A stretch of DNA of 41,636 bases from Candolleomyces eurysporus (Eukaryota > Basidiomycota > Agaricomycetes > Agaricales > Psathyrellaceae), in assembly GCA_027579435.1 (NCBI GenBank), contig JANBPK010000980.1, positions 1-41,636 of the forward strand. The letters run 5' to 3'. The notes under the pieces were generated by a model. The model ran no database searches, had not been told where the DNA came from, and saw nothing but the letters and a program-made list of their open reading frames with translations. The position numbers and the translations under genes were made by a program. Of this stretch, positions 1 to 9,421 are shown piece after piece; position 1 is the first letter of the stretch; each line of letters begins with the position of its first letter.

Positions 1-339
1 TATGAATACAAGTAAACGGCATTGGGAAGAGATGGACAGACATGACGCAGTTGCATAGCGATATGTGAGCCCTGCCCTAGGCCAGAGCTTGGGTGTGCAT
101 TTGCCAGTCCTACAGGCTCATGCAGATGTGGTGTAAGCCCGGGCACCCAAAGGCCCCATCCCACACCCCACTTGCCCGCCACGCCCTCCCTCTGTTTGGG
201 CCACGACAGGGCAAGATCTGGGTGGTCCTTCTTAGCCTAAGCTTTACGGTGCCTCCCTTCCCCCACCCCAACCTCCCCTCCTTTCGGTATCACTGCAGCT
301 AAGACCAGGGGGCGCAGGTCACAGGCCCGGCCCCGACTT
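1..339 (-). other. LINE A 3' untranslated region
   Basis: This non-coding stretch lies downstream of the RNase H frame of LINE A on the minus strand. It matches the sequence following the same frame in LINE D (14316-14640) and LINE E (19385-20003); shared landmarks include the tract near 90-130 and the C/T-rich block around 190-280. The poly(A) end is not reached, because the element runs out of the window on the left. The 69-aa plus-strand frame here is a chance reading. Confidence 0.7.
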
Positions 340-1542
340 TCACCTGATGCCCTGAGGGGCGGGACGGAGTCCGAATGCATGCGGGTTCTGTTGCAGGAAA
401 CCAAGAAGCTCGTTCAGAAGCTTTGGTGATCGTTGCCTGGTGACCATATCTGGGCACCTGGTAAATATGTGGTCGCGCGACTGCCTTTCAGCGCCGCACG
501 TACATGCGTGGTCCTCCTGGATGTTAAACTGATGAAAATATTCGCTGATAGGGGCATGGTTGAGGATTGCTCTGCACATCCGCGTGCATAGTATTGTATC
601 CTCTCCCACCGATTTTAACCACGATCCGCCATTGGTGTACGTGGGCGCTATGTCCATCCCCTTCAGCTCGCGCATTGCGAGGAATTGGGACCCTCGATAC
701 CTCTCGTCCCGGAACATGGTTGCCCAGGAGTAGAGTGCTGACTGGGTTATGCCTTTCTGCACACTGTCCAGTGTTGTAGCTGGCCTCCAACCTACCGGGA
801 TAGGTGGAAGGCTGCGAGCGGCCCTGTGGGCCTTGTGTTGGACGCCCCACTCAAGTTTAGAGGGCGTGCTAATGAATTCGATGTAGCGGTCGTCCCCTTC
901 CGAGAGCCACTGATTGAGTGCCTTGCATACAGCCAAGGAATGTGCCTGCCCTGAATGGACTGACAGGTCCACTGCCCTCTTCGCTGAGGACATGGAGTCG
1001 GTGAATATAATGATGCGGTTGCAGCGGTCCAAGGTTGTGGCCCTGACAACTGGCGCCCTTATCGCAAAGAGCTCTGCACATGCAGAGGTGATCTTTCCTG
1101 CCGCCCAGGTTGAGGTGGCAGGGTCGTGTCCAACCCATTCGATCACAAACAACGCTGTTGCCTGATGCGCGGTGCGTTTTGGGACCGAGCAATCTGTCCC
1201 GCAGCACACTGCGCCTCGCTGTTGTGCAGCCTGTCTCTGCAGAGTGTCAAGGAAGGTGCGTCACTTAGGCAGGCGTCCTCTCTCTTGGGATCGAACTCGT
1301 CAAACAGCACCCTTCCTTGGTGCCTGTCCAGTAGTCGTTCACCAGGGGTGTTCTCTTCCGCAGTTGGGGAGAACACCTCGGTGAGGGTGCGTATTTTGCT
1401 GCTAGTTTCAGTAACAGCATCTCATACCACCTTCTGTCTGTCTGTTGACATCCAGCAAGATGCTCCAAGGGCGGGGATTGCCGCGTTGGCATGTTCCCCT
1501 CTCGGATGGGAGGGAGCCCAGCTAGGCTCTCCACCCCCCCCA
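340..1542 (-). pseudogene. LINE A, RNase H and C-terminal zinc-knuckle part (Tad-like ORF2)
   Basis: The minus strand encodes the 3' end of a non-LTR retrotransposon ORF2. An open frame of 289 codons (340-1209) holds an RNase H-like fold: a glutamate in CAELFAIR, an aspartate in IIFTDS, then a C-terminal Cys/His cluster with CTCGAE, H and RCP, as is usual after RNase H in fungal LINEs. The segment 1265-1542 is the spacer between RT and RNase H and needs frame changes to be read. The upstream RT continues at 2501-2988 beyond an inserted DNA element. The order EN-RT-RNase H seen in LINE C, with a zinc-knuckle ORF1, points to the Tad clade. The RNase H segment is the best preserved of the copies here, but the element is not intact. 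Confidence 0.85.
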
Positions 1543-1582
1543 TATGGTTGGCAGGAACTGCACGGTCAAAAAATTCCCACGC
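1543..1582 (+). repeat. Left terminal inverted repeat of the 958-bp element
   Basis: It begins TATGGTTGGCAGGAACTGCA and continues with CGGTCAAAAA and a TTCCC block. It pairs with 2461-2500 read on the other strand. Confidence 0.85.
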
Positions 1583-1679
1583 GAGACCGCCGTCACTATA
1601 ATCCTTGCGGAATCGAGGTCACTGCCCAATGTACATACATATGATGCTACTTGCAATACATGGATACTGCGTTACAGCC

Positions 1680-2260
1680 CTACAAGTCATCAATAGTAAG
1701 ATAAGGGACCACGGTAGTGAAGATGGCCCAGCCTTTTGACATATTATCCAAAGCTGGCGATCCAATGAATTCGTACACCGCTGCGGCAAAGTTGTCGCTG
1801 ACCCATTGCGTAGACTCAGCACGGGAGGTGGGAATCTCATCCAGAAGAGCATCAAGGACAGCTTGGTCAACCCTAATGCCAACATCCTTGGCCGGGAGTG
1901 CTGGGCAAATGAATCCTTGTGTTGGAGTCGATCCGGACATGTTCTCTTTTGCCCGTTGAGTACAAATGATGTGGTTATTCCAATACTGAACAAAGCCATT
2001 GATGACGTTTTGAAAAATCTTGGGCTATAACCATAGAAATAGATGTCTGGAAGGAGAAAAGATGAATCATATGTTTGGTGAACGGAAAGTCAAGGATGTT
2101 ACGCACTTGTGCACAGGACTCTCTGAGTGGTAGATGCCGAGAGTTTGACCGCTAATGATTCTATCCTTCATATTTAGTCCACAGGTCTCTGAAAGCCAGT
2201 GCCAGAGCCCCTCAATCGGAGTGTTGTGGACGCTCTTGACTTGAACTACGGGGGGAAACT
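1680..2260 (-). pseudogene. Integrase-core (DDE) transposase remnant, C-terminal part
   Basis: On the minus strand a broken frame can be followed from about 2260 down to the stop at 1680. It contains VHNTPIEGLWHWL (near 2203-2240), which has the glutamate context of integrase-core transposases found in Agaricomycetes. It then has FVQYWNNHII near 1980-2010 and a C-terminal open stretch of 86 codons (1680-1940) with SGSTPTQGF. Stops lie near 2030-2060, and the part before NTPIE is out of frame or replaced. The N-terminal catalytic aspartates are missing. The family assignment rests on remembered motif patterns and should be tested by profile search; the alternative is an unrelated element gene. 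Confidence 0.55.
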
Positions 2261-2460
2261 GGTCTACGTGACTGTCACCCGCACTTGCCCTTGTACTTCA
2301 GGTGTACGCGGTCACCACGGCAGATCGGAGTCAGAGGAGAGAGCATCTCTTAAACTTATTGCAGAAAAACCTGTTCAGATATGGCTACGCATAAGGGGAA
2401 GAGTTCTCAAATATTTTGACGAGCATCGAGATGAGATTAATCTTTGATCAATCCTCCGAG

Positions 2461-2500
2461 CGCGCGGGAATTTTTGACCGTGCAGTTCCCGCCAACCATA
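2461..2500 (-). repeat. Right terminal inverted repeat of the 958-bp element
   Basis: Read on the minus strand from 2500 it begins TATGGTTGGCGGGAACTGCA. It differs from the left arm by one A/G change in the first 30 positions. Confidence 0.85.
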
Positions 2501-2988
2501 CCCCCGGTAGGCGAGGTGCGAAAAGCACCCGTAATCCAACATGCAGCCTTGCGCTGCATTGATGTCAGCATCTTGAGGGCGCCCTTGGTCTTCGCGCCCT
2601 CAAAATACCACAGCCTGTGGCCGTATGTGGCGATCGGCACCACGCACGCCCTGTACAGGATGCGCTTGTTGCAAGGGGACAGGCCCCTCATGGAATTCCC
2701 AAGCATCCTCATCGCCATTACGGTGGTGAGGGCCTTCGTGGCATAGTAGCAGACATGCTCCTGGAACATCAGCTTCCTATCAAAGTAGAAGCCCAAGTAC
2801 CGCCAGTAGGTCTTGGGCTTGAGAGGGTTGTCGCCGGTATAGGGCGCATATCCTAAGTCCAGGGACTGGTCAAAGCCCGTCTTGGCTCTTGTGAAGTGAA
2901 AGAGTTCGGTTTTGTCGTGTTCCAACGCAAGACCCGACTTTGTAAAGAGTTCGAACACGATGCTGTACGCATGCCGAAGCATGACACA
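2501..2988 (-). pseudogene. LINE A, C-terminal part of reverse transcriptase
   Basis: The minus frame encodes the RT thumb region and beyond, with ELFTKSGLALEHDKTELFHF, KPKTYWRYLGFYFDRKL and YRACVVPIATYGHRLWYF. It is nearly identical in order to LINE C 7944-8430. It joins the RNase H part across the 958-bp insertion. Homology to LINE C stops at about 2988, where the sequence switches abruptly to copia integrase on the opposite strand, so the LINE is truncated before its catalytic RT motifs. Confidence 0.85.
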
Positions 2989-4946
2989 GGGAGATCAAGG
3001 CTTTACATGACGACAAAGGCGGGGAGTACATGTCCAAGGAGTTCAACAGCTTCTGCGACGACTCGGGGATTCTATGCACTCACACAGCCCGCAATCGACC
3101 TCAGCAGAACGGTGATGCAGAGCGCGCTAACCGGACTATGTTGGAGGACGTCACAGCAATGCTAGCACAGGCCAGCTTACCTGTCCGCTTCTGGAGGAGA
3201 TGTCTTGGCATGCAGGTCAAGGTCTGGAACTGCCTCCCCACTGCCTCACTGCCAAACAGGACTCTGTTCGAGGCGTGGTTTGGCAGGAAGCCTGACCTCA
3301 GTCGCTTCAGAGTGTTTGGGTGCACCGCCTATGTCTTTGTACAGAAGGACAGGCGCAAGAAGCTGGAGTTGCACATGCAAAAGTGTATCTTTGTTGGGTA
3401 CCCGCTTGGCTACAGTGCCTCCACCAAGCAGTTCATCATCTCCGAGTGGGCAGAGTTCGACGAGTGTGTGTTCCCCGGCCTCTCCACAAAGGAAACAACA
3501 CCTAATGCTCAACTCCGGCTCCCTCCAACTCCAGCATCCCAGCCAGCTCCCTCCAACTCTATCTCTTTACCCATTGCTCCGGGAGACTCCAACGCTTCCG
3601 AGACACTTCTACCACGTCTTAATGCTCTCCCAACACCTCCAGTAGCCAACTCAAACCCTCCTTCTCCGGCCGCTTCGCCGGCTCCAGCTCCGTTCTTGGA
3701 CTTGCCTCCTCCACCTCTGGCTGTTCCTCAACCCGCTCCACAGCCTCCTGCGGCCCCAGTGCTCCCTGCACCTCCAGCCATTCTCAGGCGATCCCAGCGC
3801 GAGGTGAAGAAGCCAGGGGAGTGGTGGAAGGTACCTAGACCTGCTCTGCCCATACAAGCGTCCTCAGCGCACTCCATCTCTTACGCCAGATCCCATTCCT
3901 GCTCCGCCCCCTCCTGTTGCTCCAGTCGTTCTGCCAGAGCCTGCCCCTGCTCCCTGGCTCGTCCCACCTGTCGACAACTGGGAACCAAGACATCCATCTC
4001 CCGCAATCGCAGACAGTGATGACAGCGACAACGATCTTGGTGGTTATGCAGAGGTCCACGCAGCTCAAGTGGGTGGAGATCCAAGGACATTCAAGCAGGC
4101 TATGGCTTCGCCTCAAGCGCAGCATTGGGAAGCAGCAGCTGCAGACGAGATCCTCACACTCATTGGCAATGGGACTTGGGAGCTTGTTGAGTTGCCTCCC
4201 GGGGAGAAGGCTATGTTTGAACAGCAAGGCAGTCAACTGGAGTCCGACAGTCAGGGAACTGATCTGGGGGACTCCAGAACGATACAGGGCCATGTATATA
4301 TCCTAAATCAACAATCACATGGACCGGAATAACGGAAAACCGGAATATCGGAAGGAAATAGCTGAAACCTCGGAGTAACTAAGCGGAAGCAATTGGGAAC
4401 ATGTTCTCAGCATGGGAGCAATTGCCGAGAACAAGGAAAAGAGTCCGAAATGATAAGAAGTCGAAAGATGAGATAAAAGCGGAGATAAAAGCGAAGATAA
4501 GGGAATAGAGAGACCAATAAGATGAGATAAGATAAGGAAAACAAGAAAAGCGAAATAAGAGGTGAGTCAAACTGGTCACATACTTTTAACAGGCTATTCC
4601 ATCTGGTTGGGTTTTCAAGACCAAACAGACGTCTAGGGGTGAAGTTGAGCGTTACAAAGGTAGATTTGTTGCGAAAGGTTGCTCACAATGTCCTGGGGTT
4701 GACTATGACGACACCTACTCCCCCACATTCCGTGCTGCGACTCTGCGCACTACTCTTGCTGCTGCAGGCATTGAGGACATGGAGCTTCGCTCTGTGGATA
4801 TCTTGGCTGCTTTCACGAATGGGGACTTGGAGGAAGTCATCTACATGCGTCAGCCCGAGGGATTCCATGAAGGCGGTCCCAACATAGTGTGCCGACTCAA
4901 GAAATCACTCTACGGACTCAAGCAAGCAGCCAGGCAATGGAATAAG
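2989..4946 (+). pseudogene. copia-1 pol fragment: integrase, linker and N-terminal reverse transcriptase
   Basis: This is a Ty1/copia pol on the plus strand. It starts inside the integrase core: the second catalytic aspartate is in DDKGGEY (codon at 3012) and the glutamate is in QQNGDAERANR (codon at 3120). Then come EAWFGRKPDLSRFRVFGC, a long Pro/Ser/Ala linker (3500-4050), and the start of RT with RYKGRFVAKGC, DDTYSPTF and LKKSLYGLKQAARQW. A two-base deletion near 3845, relative to copia-2, shifts the frame. A solo LTR (4214-4591) splits RT. Copia-1 lacks 18 bases near 3420 that copia-2 has, an in-frame change. The match ends at 4946, before the YxDD motif, where LINE C begins. Confidence 0.88.
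4214..4591 (-). mobile_element. Solo LTR of the copia-1 family (378 bp)
   Basis: The block starts TGTTTGAACAGC and ends CTTTTAACA, typical TG...CA ends. It is flanked by the five-base duplication GGCTA (4209-4213 and 4592-4596). Removing it and one GGCTA restores the copia RT frame between ELPPGEKA and the following GWVFKT. The pol-bearing copy at 22953-24402 shows that sense is the minus strand. An ATATATA stretch lies near 4300. Full relatives occur at 20004-20438 and 22953-23334. Confidence 0.93.
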
Positions 4947-5860
4947 CTCATTCACGTCGCATGGACTGTCGCACAAGCAGGTCCTCGTGCAGTTCGGCGG
5001 ACCGCACAACTGCCCAGTTGTGCAGTTCAACGTTCAGCGAAATGTCAACAAGGCGCTCGTGCAGAAGGGCTCGACTCTCCGGGTAGAGTCAGTCGATCAC
5101 GCGTATGGCGGTTGGACCCTCAAGACGAACGGGGTGGCCACCCAGGATGAAATTGCGTACATCCGGGGGGNCCGTCATAAATGGATTCTCTGACCTAGAA
5201 CCATGGGTCGGCCTTCCCCAATCCACAAGCTTCCTCAAGATGAGGGGAGTTCCACGCTTTAGTGACGGCGAGGGCAAGGTCCTCACCACACACATAGATA
5301 TCACACGCGCGATGAACGCATCGCCGTATAAGCAGTGGTGGAACCTTACGAGCACCCCACGCATCATCCCGGAGTCGAAGGCTAGCACCTTGGCTACGGT
5401 ATATTTCAACATCGCGGGAATGCGCTTATCAATAAGTGCATTCTAATCTTCAACAGGGCATGCACCATCTCTGTAGCCTCCGCCAATCCGGGAGTTCCAC
5501 TCTGCAATAATTGCTGGGTCTGGGGCCACCCCACCGAAACGTGCAGGAGCAGCACTCGCTGTAAAGTGTGTGCCTGTCCCCACAGAGACACTGAGCACCG
5601 CCGGATGTGCGGACTCTGCAAAGGCAACACGAAGGCGAAGCCACCGGTGCCGCCCACCCTAGTGGGTGACGCGTGCCCCCACCATTACAGATGCCTCGCC
5701 TGTTGGTGAGACAACTGCAATGTCACATTGGGCAGATGCCCATTCTGGAACCACCGCTTTGATCGGGATTGGATCACAGCAAAATACGCCAAGGTACGTC
5801 GTTTCCAACAATGTGGCAGGCGCGCGCTCTGCACCTAACCACCTCTAATGTCTAGCTCAA
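4947..5860 (+). pseudogene. LINE C ORF1 (gag-like protein with zinc knuckles), 5'-truncated
   Basis: This is the C-terminal part of LINE ORF1, an RNA-binding protein. The frame runs through QVLVQFGGPHNCPVVQFNVQ, changes at the ambiguous base 5171, continues to about 5420, and changes again into the zinc-knuckle frame. The knuckle CNNCWVWGHPTETC has the C-x2-C-x4-H-x4-C spacing, followed by CKVCACPHRDTEHRRMCGLC. A TGA after CLACW near 5706 may be a mutation. The 5' end abuts copia-1 pol exactly at 4946/4947, as expected for a 5'-truncated LINE insertion. ORF2 starts shortly downstream on the same strand. Confidence 0.8.
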
Positions 5861-5886
5861 GAATATGAGCGGGACCGCAGCGTGAA

Positions 5887-8800
5887 GTGAGGGTAGTTAC
5901 ATTTAACATAGCAAAGGGTTACTTCAACCTTGATGTACTTCTCGAGACCGTGAAAGACAATTTCAATGTATTATTTGTGCAGGAACCTCCCTGGCAAACA
6001 TTAAGACAGGCGCCCTCAGCGACGAGCAAGGAGGGTACGCCAGTAGTCGGCGCACCAAGGCACCCCATGTGGACGCGCATGGTATGCCAGCCAGAGCCAG
6101 GGTCTAGGCCGAGAGTCATGGCCTATGTATCGAAGCGTCTGGACCCACTGTGTCCGGCCTATCATCGAGATCTCATCAACGATCGCGATGTGATGGTAAT
6201 CTCCCTCTTTGGGAACGGAGATCCAACGCATCTCATGAATGTTTACTCGGACAATCAGCATCGGGCAATTAAGCTCATTGCGGACAGATCTGATTCATTT
6301 CCCCAACTTAGCTATATGGGCGGGGACTTCAACTGTCATTCGAGGGAGTGGGACCAAGACGTCCAGCACCATCAGACGACAGCTATACTGCTGGTCGAGA
6401 CGGCAGCGGCGCTGGGCCTCGAGTATGCGAGACCCGATAACTATGGACCCACGTACATGTCCAGAGCAAACCAGAGCATCAGGTCAGTCATAAACCTGGT
6501 GTTTGTTAATACAACAGACACCCTTGGCGCATGCATTAAGAGAGCTGTGGAACACCAGGGCCGGTCGGATCATATCCCGCTGTCCGCTACAGTCCCACTG
6601 CGGCACGCTGTGCTGAAGGTGAAGGGGAGGACCCTAGAGCCGTTCAGCGACGAGGAGGAATTCGTCGCGGACATTGTCCTGGATGTAGGTGATCTGTCCG
6701 GCTACCACCCTACCACTGCGGAGGAGGTAGAGCGTATGACGTCAGCCATAGCTGACGCCTTCTCCACTGCGTGGGAGAAGCACTCAACGGAGTATGTTGT
6801 TGGCCCGAACTCGAGAGAGTCTTGGAGCGACGAATGCACGAGGGCGCTTGAGGAGTAGGGGCGGGAGATGTCCACCGAGAACCACAAGGCCTTCAGATCA
6901 GCGGTCAAGGCCGCTAAGCACGAGTTCTTCGATAAGCGGATTGAAGAAGTTGCAATGACCAACAAGCGCCCATGAGACCTTATGGAGTGGGTCAAGGAGC
7001 GCAAGAATCCTCCATGTGAGGCCATCCAGTTTGAAGGGCAGCCGTGCCATAACTTGGGCAATCTGTGGAACGCCCTACACTCTACGTACAATGCGGCATC
7101 GGACCGACCTGTCGATGTTTCTATTCTTGAGGAGCTCCCGGAAGAGCCCGAGTGCCCCTGGCCCAAGTTCTCTCAATTGGAACTCAGGCAGGCCCTTGAA
7201 GCATGCTCAGCACCGGGTCCCGACCACATTACATGGCGGCACCTTAAACAGATCCTTGCGCTCCCTGAGTGCGGGGAGATCATCATTGCCCTGGCCAACG
7301 GATGTATGGAATCCGGGCACTGGCCAAGGCACTTTAAGGAGTCAATGTCGGTTATCATACCAAAACCAAATAAGCTGTCCTACTCTGCCCCCAAGGCGTT
7401 CAGGCCTATCGTTCTCCTGAACACCCTGGGGAAACTCATCAAGAAGATGATCTCGAACAGATTCCAGCACAACATGATCAAGTATGATCTCGCCGACCCT
7501 AATCAAATGGGGGGGAGTGCGCCAGCGCTCCACCGAAAATCCGGGGCTCTTCCTCACGCACCTGGTGCGCTCGGGATGGGCCCAGAAACTACAGACGAGC
7601 ATAGTCGCTTTTGACGTCGCTCAGTTCTTCCCCTCAATCAACCACCAGTTTTTGCTGGCAGCCTTGGAGAAGCTAGGCTTCAACCGCAGAGTCGTTGCCT
7701 TCTTCGCATCGTATCTAGTGGACAGGTTCACGACATACGCATGGAACCGTGACATGTCCGACCCGCGGAGGGCTGGTGTTGGTGTGGGCCAAGGATCAGC
7801 CCTGTCCCCAGTTCTGTCGGCGCTTGTTATAGCACCGGTCATGAAGTTGTTCAGGAAGAGGAGTGCAGGGTTGGGATGCACCCTCATCTCATATGTGGAC
7901 AATGGCGACATCATTGTCCAATCACCGGAGATAGACACGAACTGTGTTATGCTTCGGCATGCGTACAGTTATCGTGTTCGAACTCTTTACAAAGTCAGGC
8001 CTTGCGTTGGAACACGACAAGACCGAACTCTTTCACTTCACGAGAGCCAGGACGGGCTTTGACCGGTCCCTGGACTTAGGATATGTGCCCTACACCGGCA
8101 ACAACCCTCTCAAGCCCAAGACCTACTGGCGGTACTTGGGTTTCTACTTCTATAGGAAGCTGATGTTCCAGGAGCACATCCGCTACTATGCTACAAAGGC
8201 CCTCACCACCGTAATGGCGATGAGGATGCTTGGGAATTCCATGAGGGGCCTGTCCCCTCGCAACAAGTGCATCCTGTATAGGGCGTGTGTGGTGCCGATT
8301 GCCACGTATGGCCGCAGGTTGTGGTATTTTGAGGGCGCAAGGACCAAGGGCGCCCTTAAGACATTGATGTCAATGCAGTGCAAGGCAGCATGCTGGATCA
8401 CAGGTGCCTTTTGCACCTCGCCTACCGGGGGAGTAGAGAGCCTAGCTGGGCTACCTCCCATCTGCCTACACCTCCACAAGCTCTCCCAGAGAGCAGTGTT
8501 CCGCACAGCGACCCTATCGGACTCCCATCCGCTCAGGTGACTGATGAGGGCGGAACATGCCAAAGCGGCAATCCCTGTTTTAGGAGCATCTTGCTGGATG
8601 TCAACGGACAGACAGAAGGTGGTATGGGATGCTGTTACTGAGACTAGCAGCAAGATACACACCCTCACCGAGGTGTTCTCCCCAACCGCAGAGGAGAATA
8701 CCCCTGGCGAGCGACTACTGGACAGACACCAGGGAAGGGTTCTGTTCGATGAATTCGACCCCAAGGGAGAGGACGCGCTGCCCAAATGATGCAACTTCCT

Positions 8801-9129
8801 TGACAATCTGCAGAGACAGGCTGCACAACAGCAAGGCACAGTGTGTTGCGGGACGGACTGCTCAGTCCCGAGATGCACCGCGCACCAGGCAACAGCGTCG
8901 TTCATGATCGAACGGGCTGGACACAACCCTGCCACCTCAACCTGGGCGGCAGGAAAGATCACTGCATGTGCAGAGCTCTTTGCGATAAGGGCAGCAGTTG
9001 TCAGGGCCACAACTCTGGACGGCTGCGACCACATCATCATATTCACCGACTCCATATCCTCAGCGAGGAGGTCAGTGGACCTGTCAGTCCATTCAGGGCA
9101 GGCGCATTCCTTGGCTTGTGTGCAAGGCA
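5887..9129 (+). pseudogene. LINE C ORF2: endonuclease, reverse transcriptase, RNase H (Tad-like), inactivated
   Basis: This is the most complete LINE ORF2 in the window. The AP-type endonuclease (5887-6600) has FNIAKG, FVQEPPW, GDFNCHSREW and GRSDHIPL. RT (about 7140-8300) has AFRPIVLLNTLGKLIKKMI, VAFDVAQFFPSI and GVGQGSALSP. RNase H (about 8840-9129) has AELFAIR and IIFTDS. The start is unclear: GTG at 5887 directly precedes the endonuclease. Lesions are a TAG at 6856, a TGA at 6973, a frameshift at the G7 run near 7508-7514, one near 7970, and TGAs at 8538 and 8787. Two catalytic sites look altered: SVINLVF where aspartate is usual, and YVDN in place of YVDD. The 3' end is cut by the copia-2 LTR at 9130. 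Confidence 0.9.
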
Positions 9130-9397
9130 TGTTAAAACTGATAACTGCAGGCAGGGGACTGGAGTCCTCAAGTCAGAGTACTGAACTAGATATCATTAAA
9201 GCGGAAATACAACTTACCTGGAGTCCTCAAGTCAGAGTACTGAACTAAGGGACTCCAGGATCGGAATCTACAGTTTAAATAAGCTCTACACAGTCATGTG
9301 ATAGGATATGATTAGATAGTGATAAGATATGATAACACCAGATAAAAGCAAATCAAACCATGTAGGAGTGCAGTCACAAAGTCACTTCCTTCTAACA
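9130..9397 (-). mobile_element. 3' LTR of copia-2 (268 bp)
   Basis: It starts TGTTAAAACTG and ends CTTCTAACA on the plus strand and sits next to the 3' end of the minus-strand copia-2 pol. It contains a direct duplication of a 25-30 bp unit (about 9165-9190 and 9220-9248, including GTCAGAGTACTGAACTA). The LTR at 16853-17120 has the same length and the same duplication; the copy at 19526-19734 has the unit once. It interrupts LINE C RNase H. The left flank is AGGCA (9125-9129), and no matching right flank was found. Confidence 0.85.
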
Positions 9398-9415
9398 CAC
9401 TCCCCTGACTGTGAC
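9398..9415 (-). promoter_or_regulatory. Probable polypurine tract of copia-2
   Basis: Immediately inside the 3' LTR the minus strand reads GTCAGGGGAG before TGTTAGAAGG. That is the position and composition expected for the plus-strand primer of an LTR retrotransposon. Confidence 0.5.
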
Positions 9416-9421
9416 AAACTC

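Larger units (their letters stand above)
1543..2500. mobile_element. 958-bp TIR DNA transposon inserted in LINE A
   Basis: The LINE A sequence is continuous on both sides of this block, as shown by comparison with uninterrupted LINE C near 8415-8455. The block is bounded by inverted repeats starting TATGGTTGGC. The two arms agree over the first 30 positions with one mismatch, then continue about 10 more with one indel. The flanks are C-runs (about five C), so the target duplication is probably CCCCC but cannot be measured exactly. It carries remains of a DDE/integrase-type transposase on the minus strand. It is too short for an autonomous element and is probably a deletion derivative. Confidence 0.8.

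Noticed and set aside
914..1644. Plus-strand frames overlapping LINE A
   Set aside because: They are antisense shadows of the RNase H and spacer frames, which carry the recognisable motifs.
2199..2447. 82-codon plus-strand frame running into the right TIR of the 958-bp element
   Set aside because: It has no recognisable domain, and the minus strand here carries the transposase remnant. A faint likeness to integrase GxRGDHG text is too weak to support.
3205..3645. 146-codon frame in another phase of copia-1 integrase
   Set aside because: It is the off-frame reading that also appears inside the copia-2 ORF; the integrase motifs are in the other phase.
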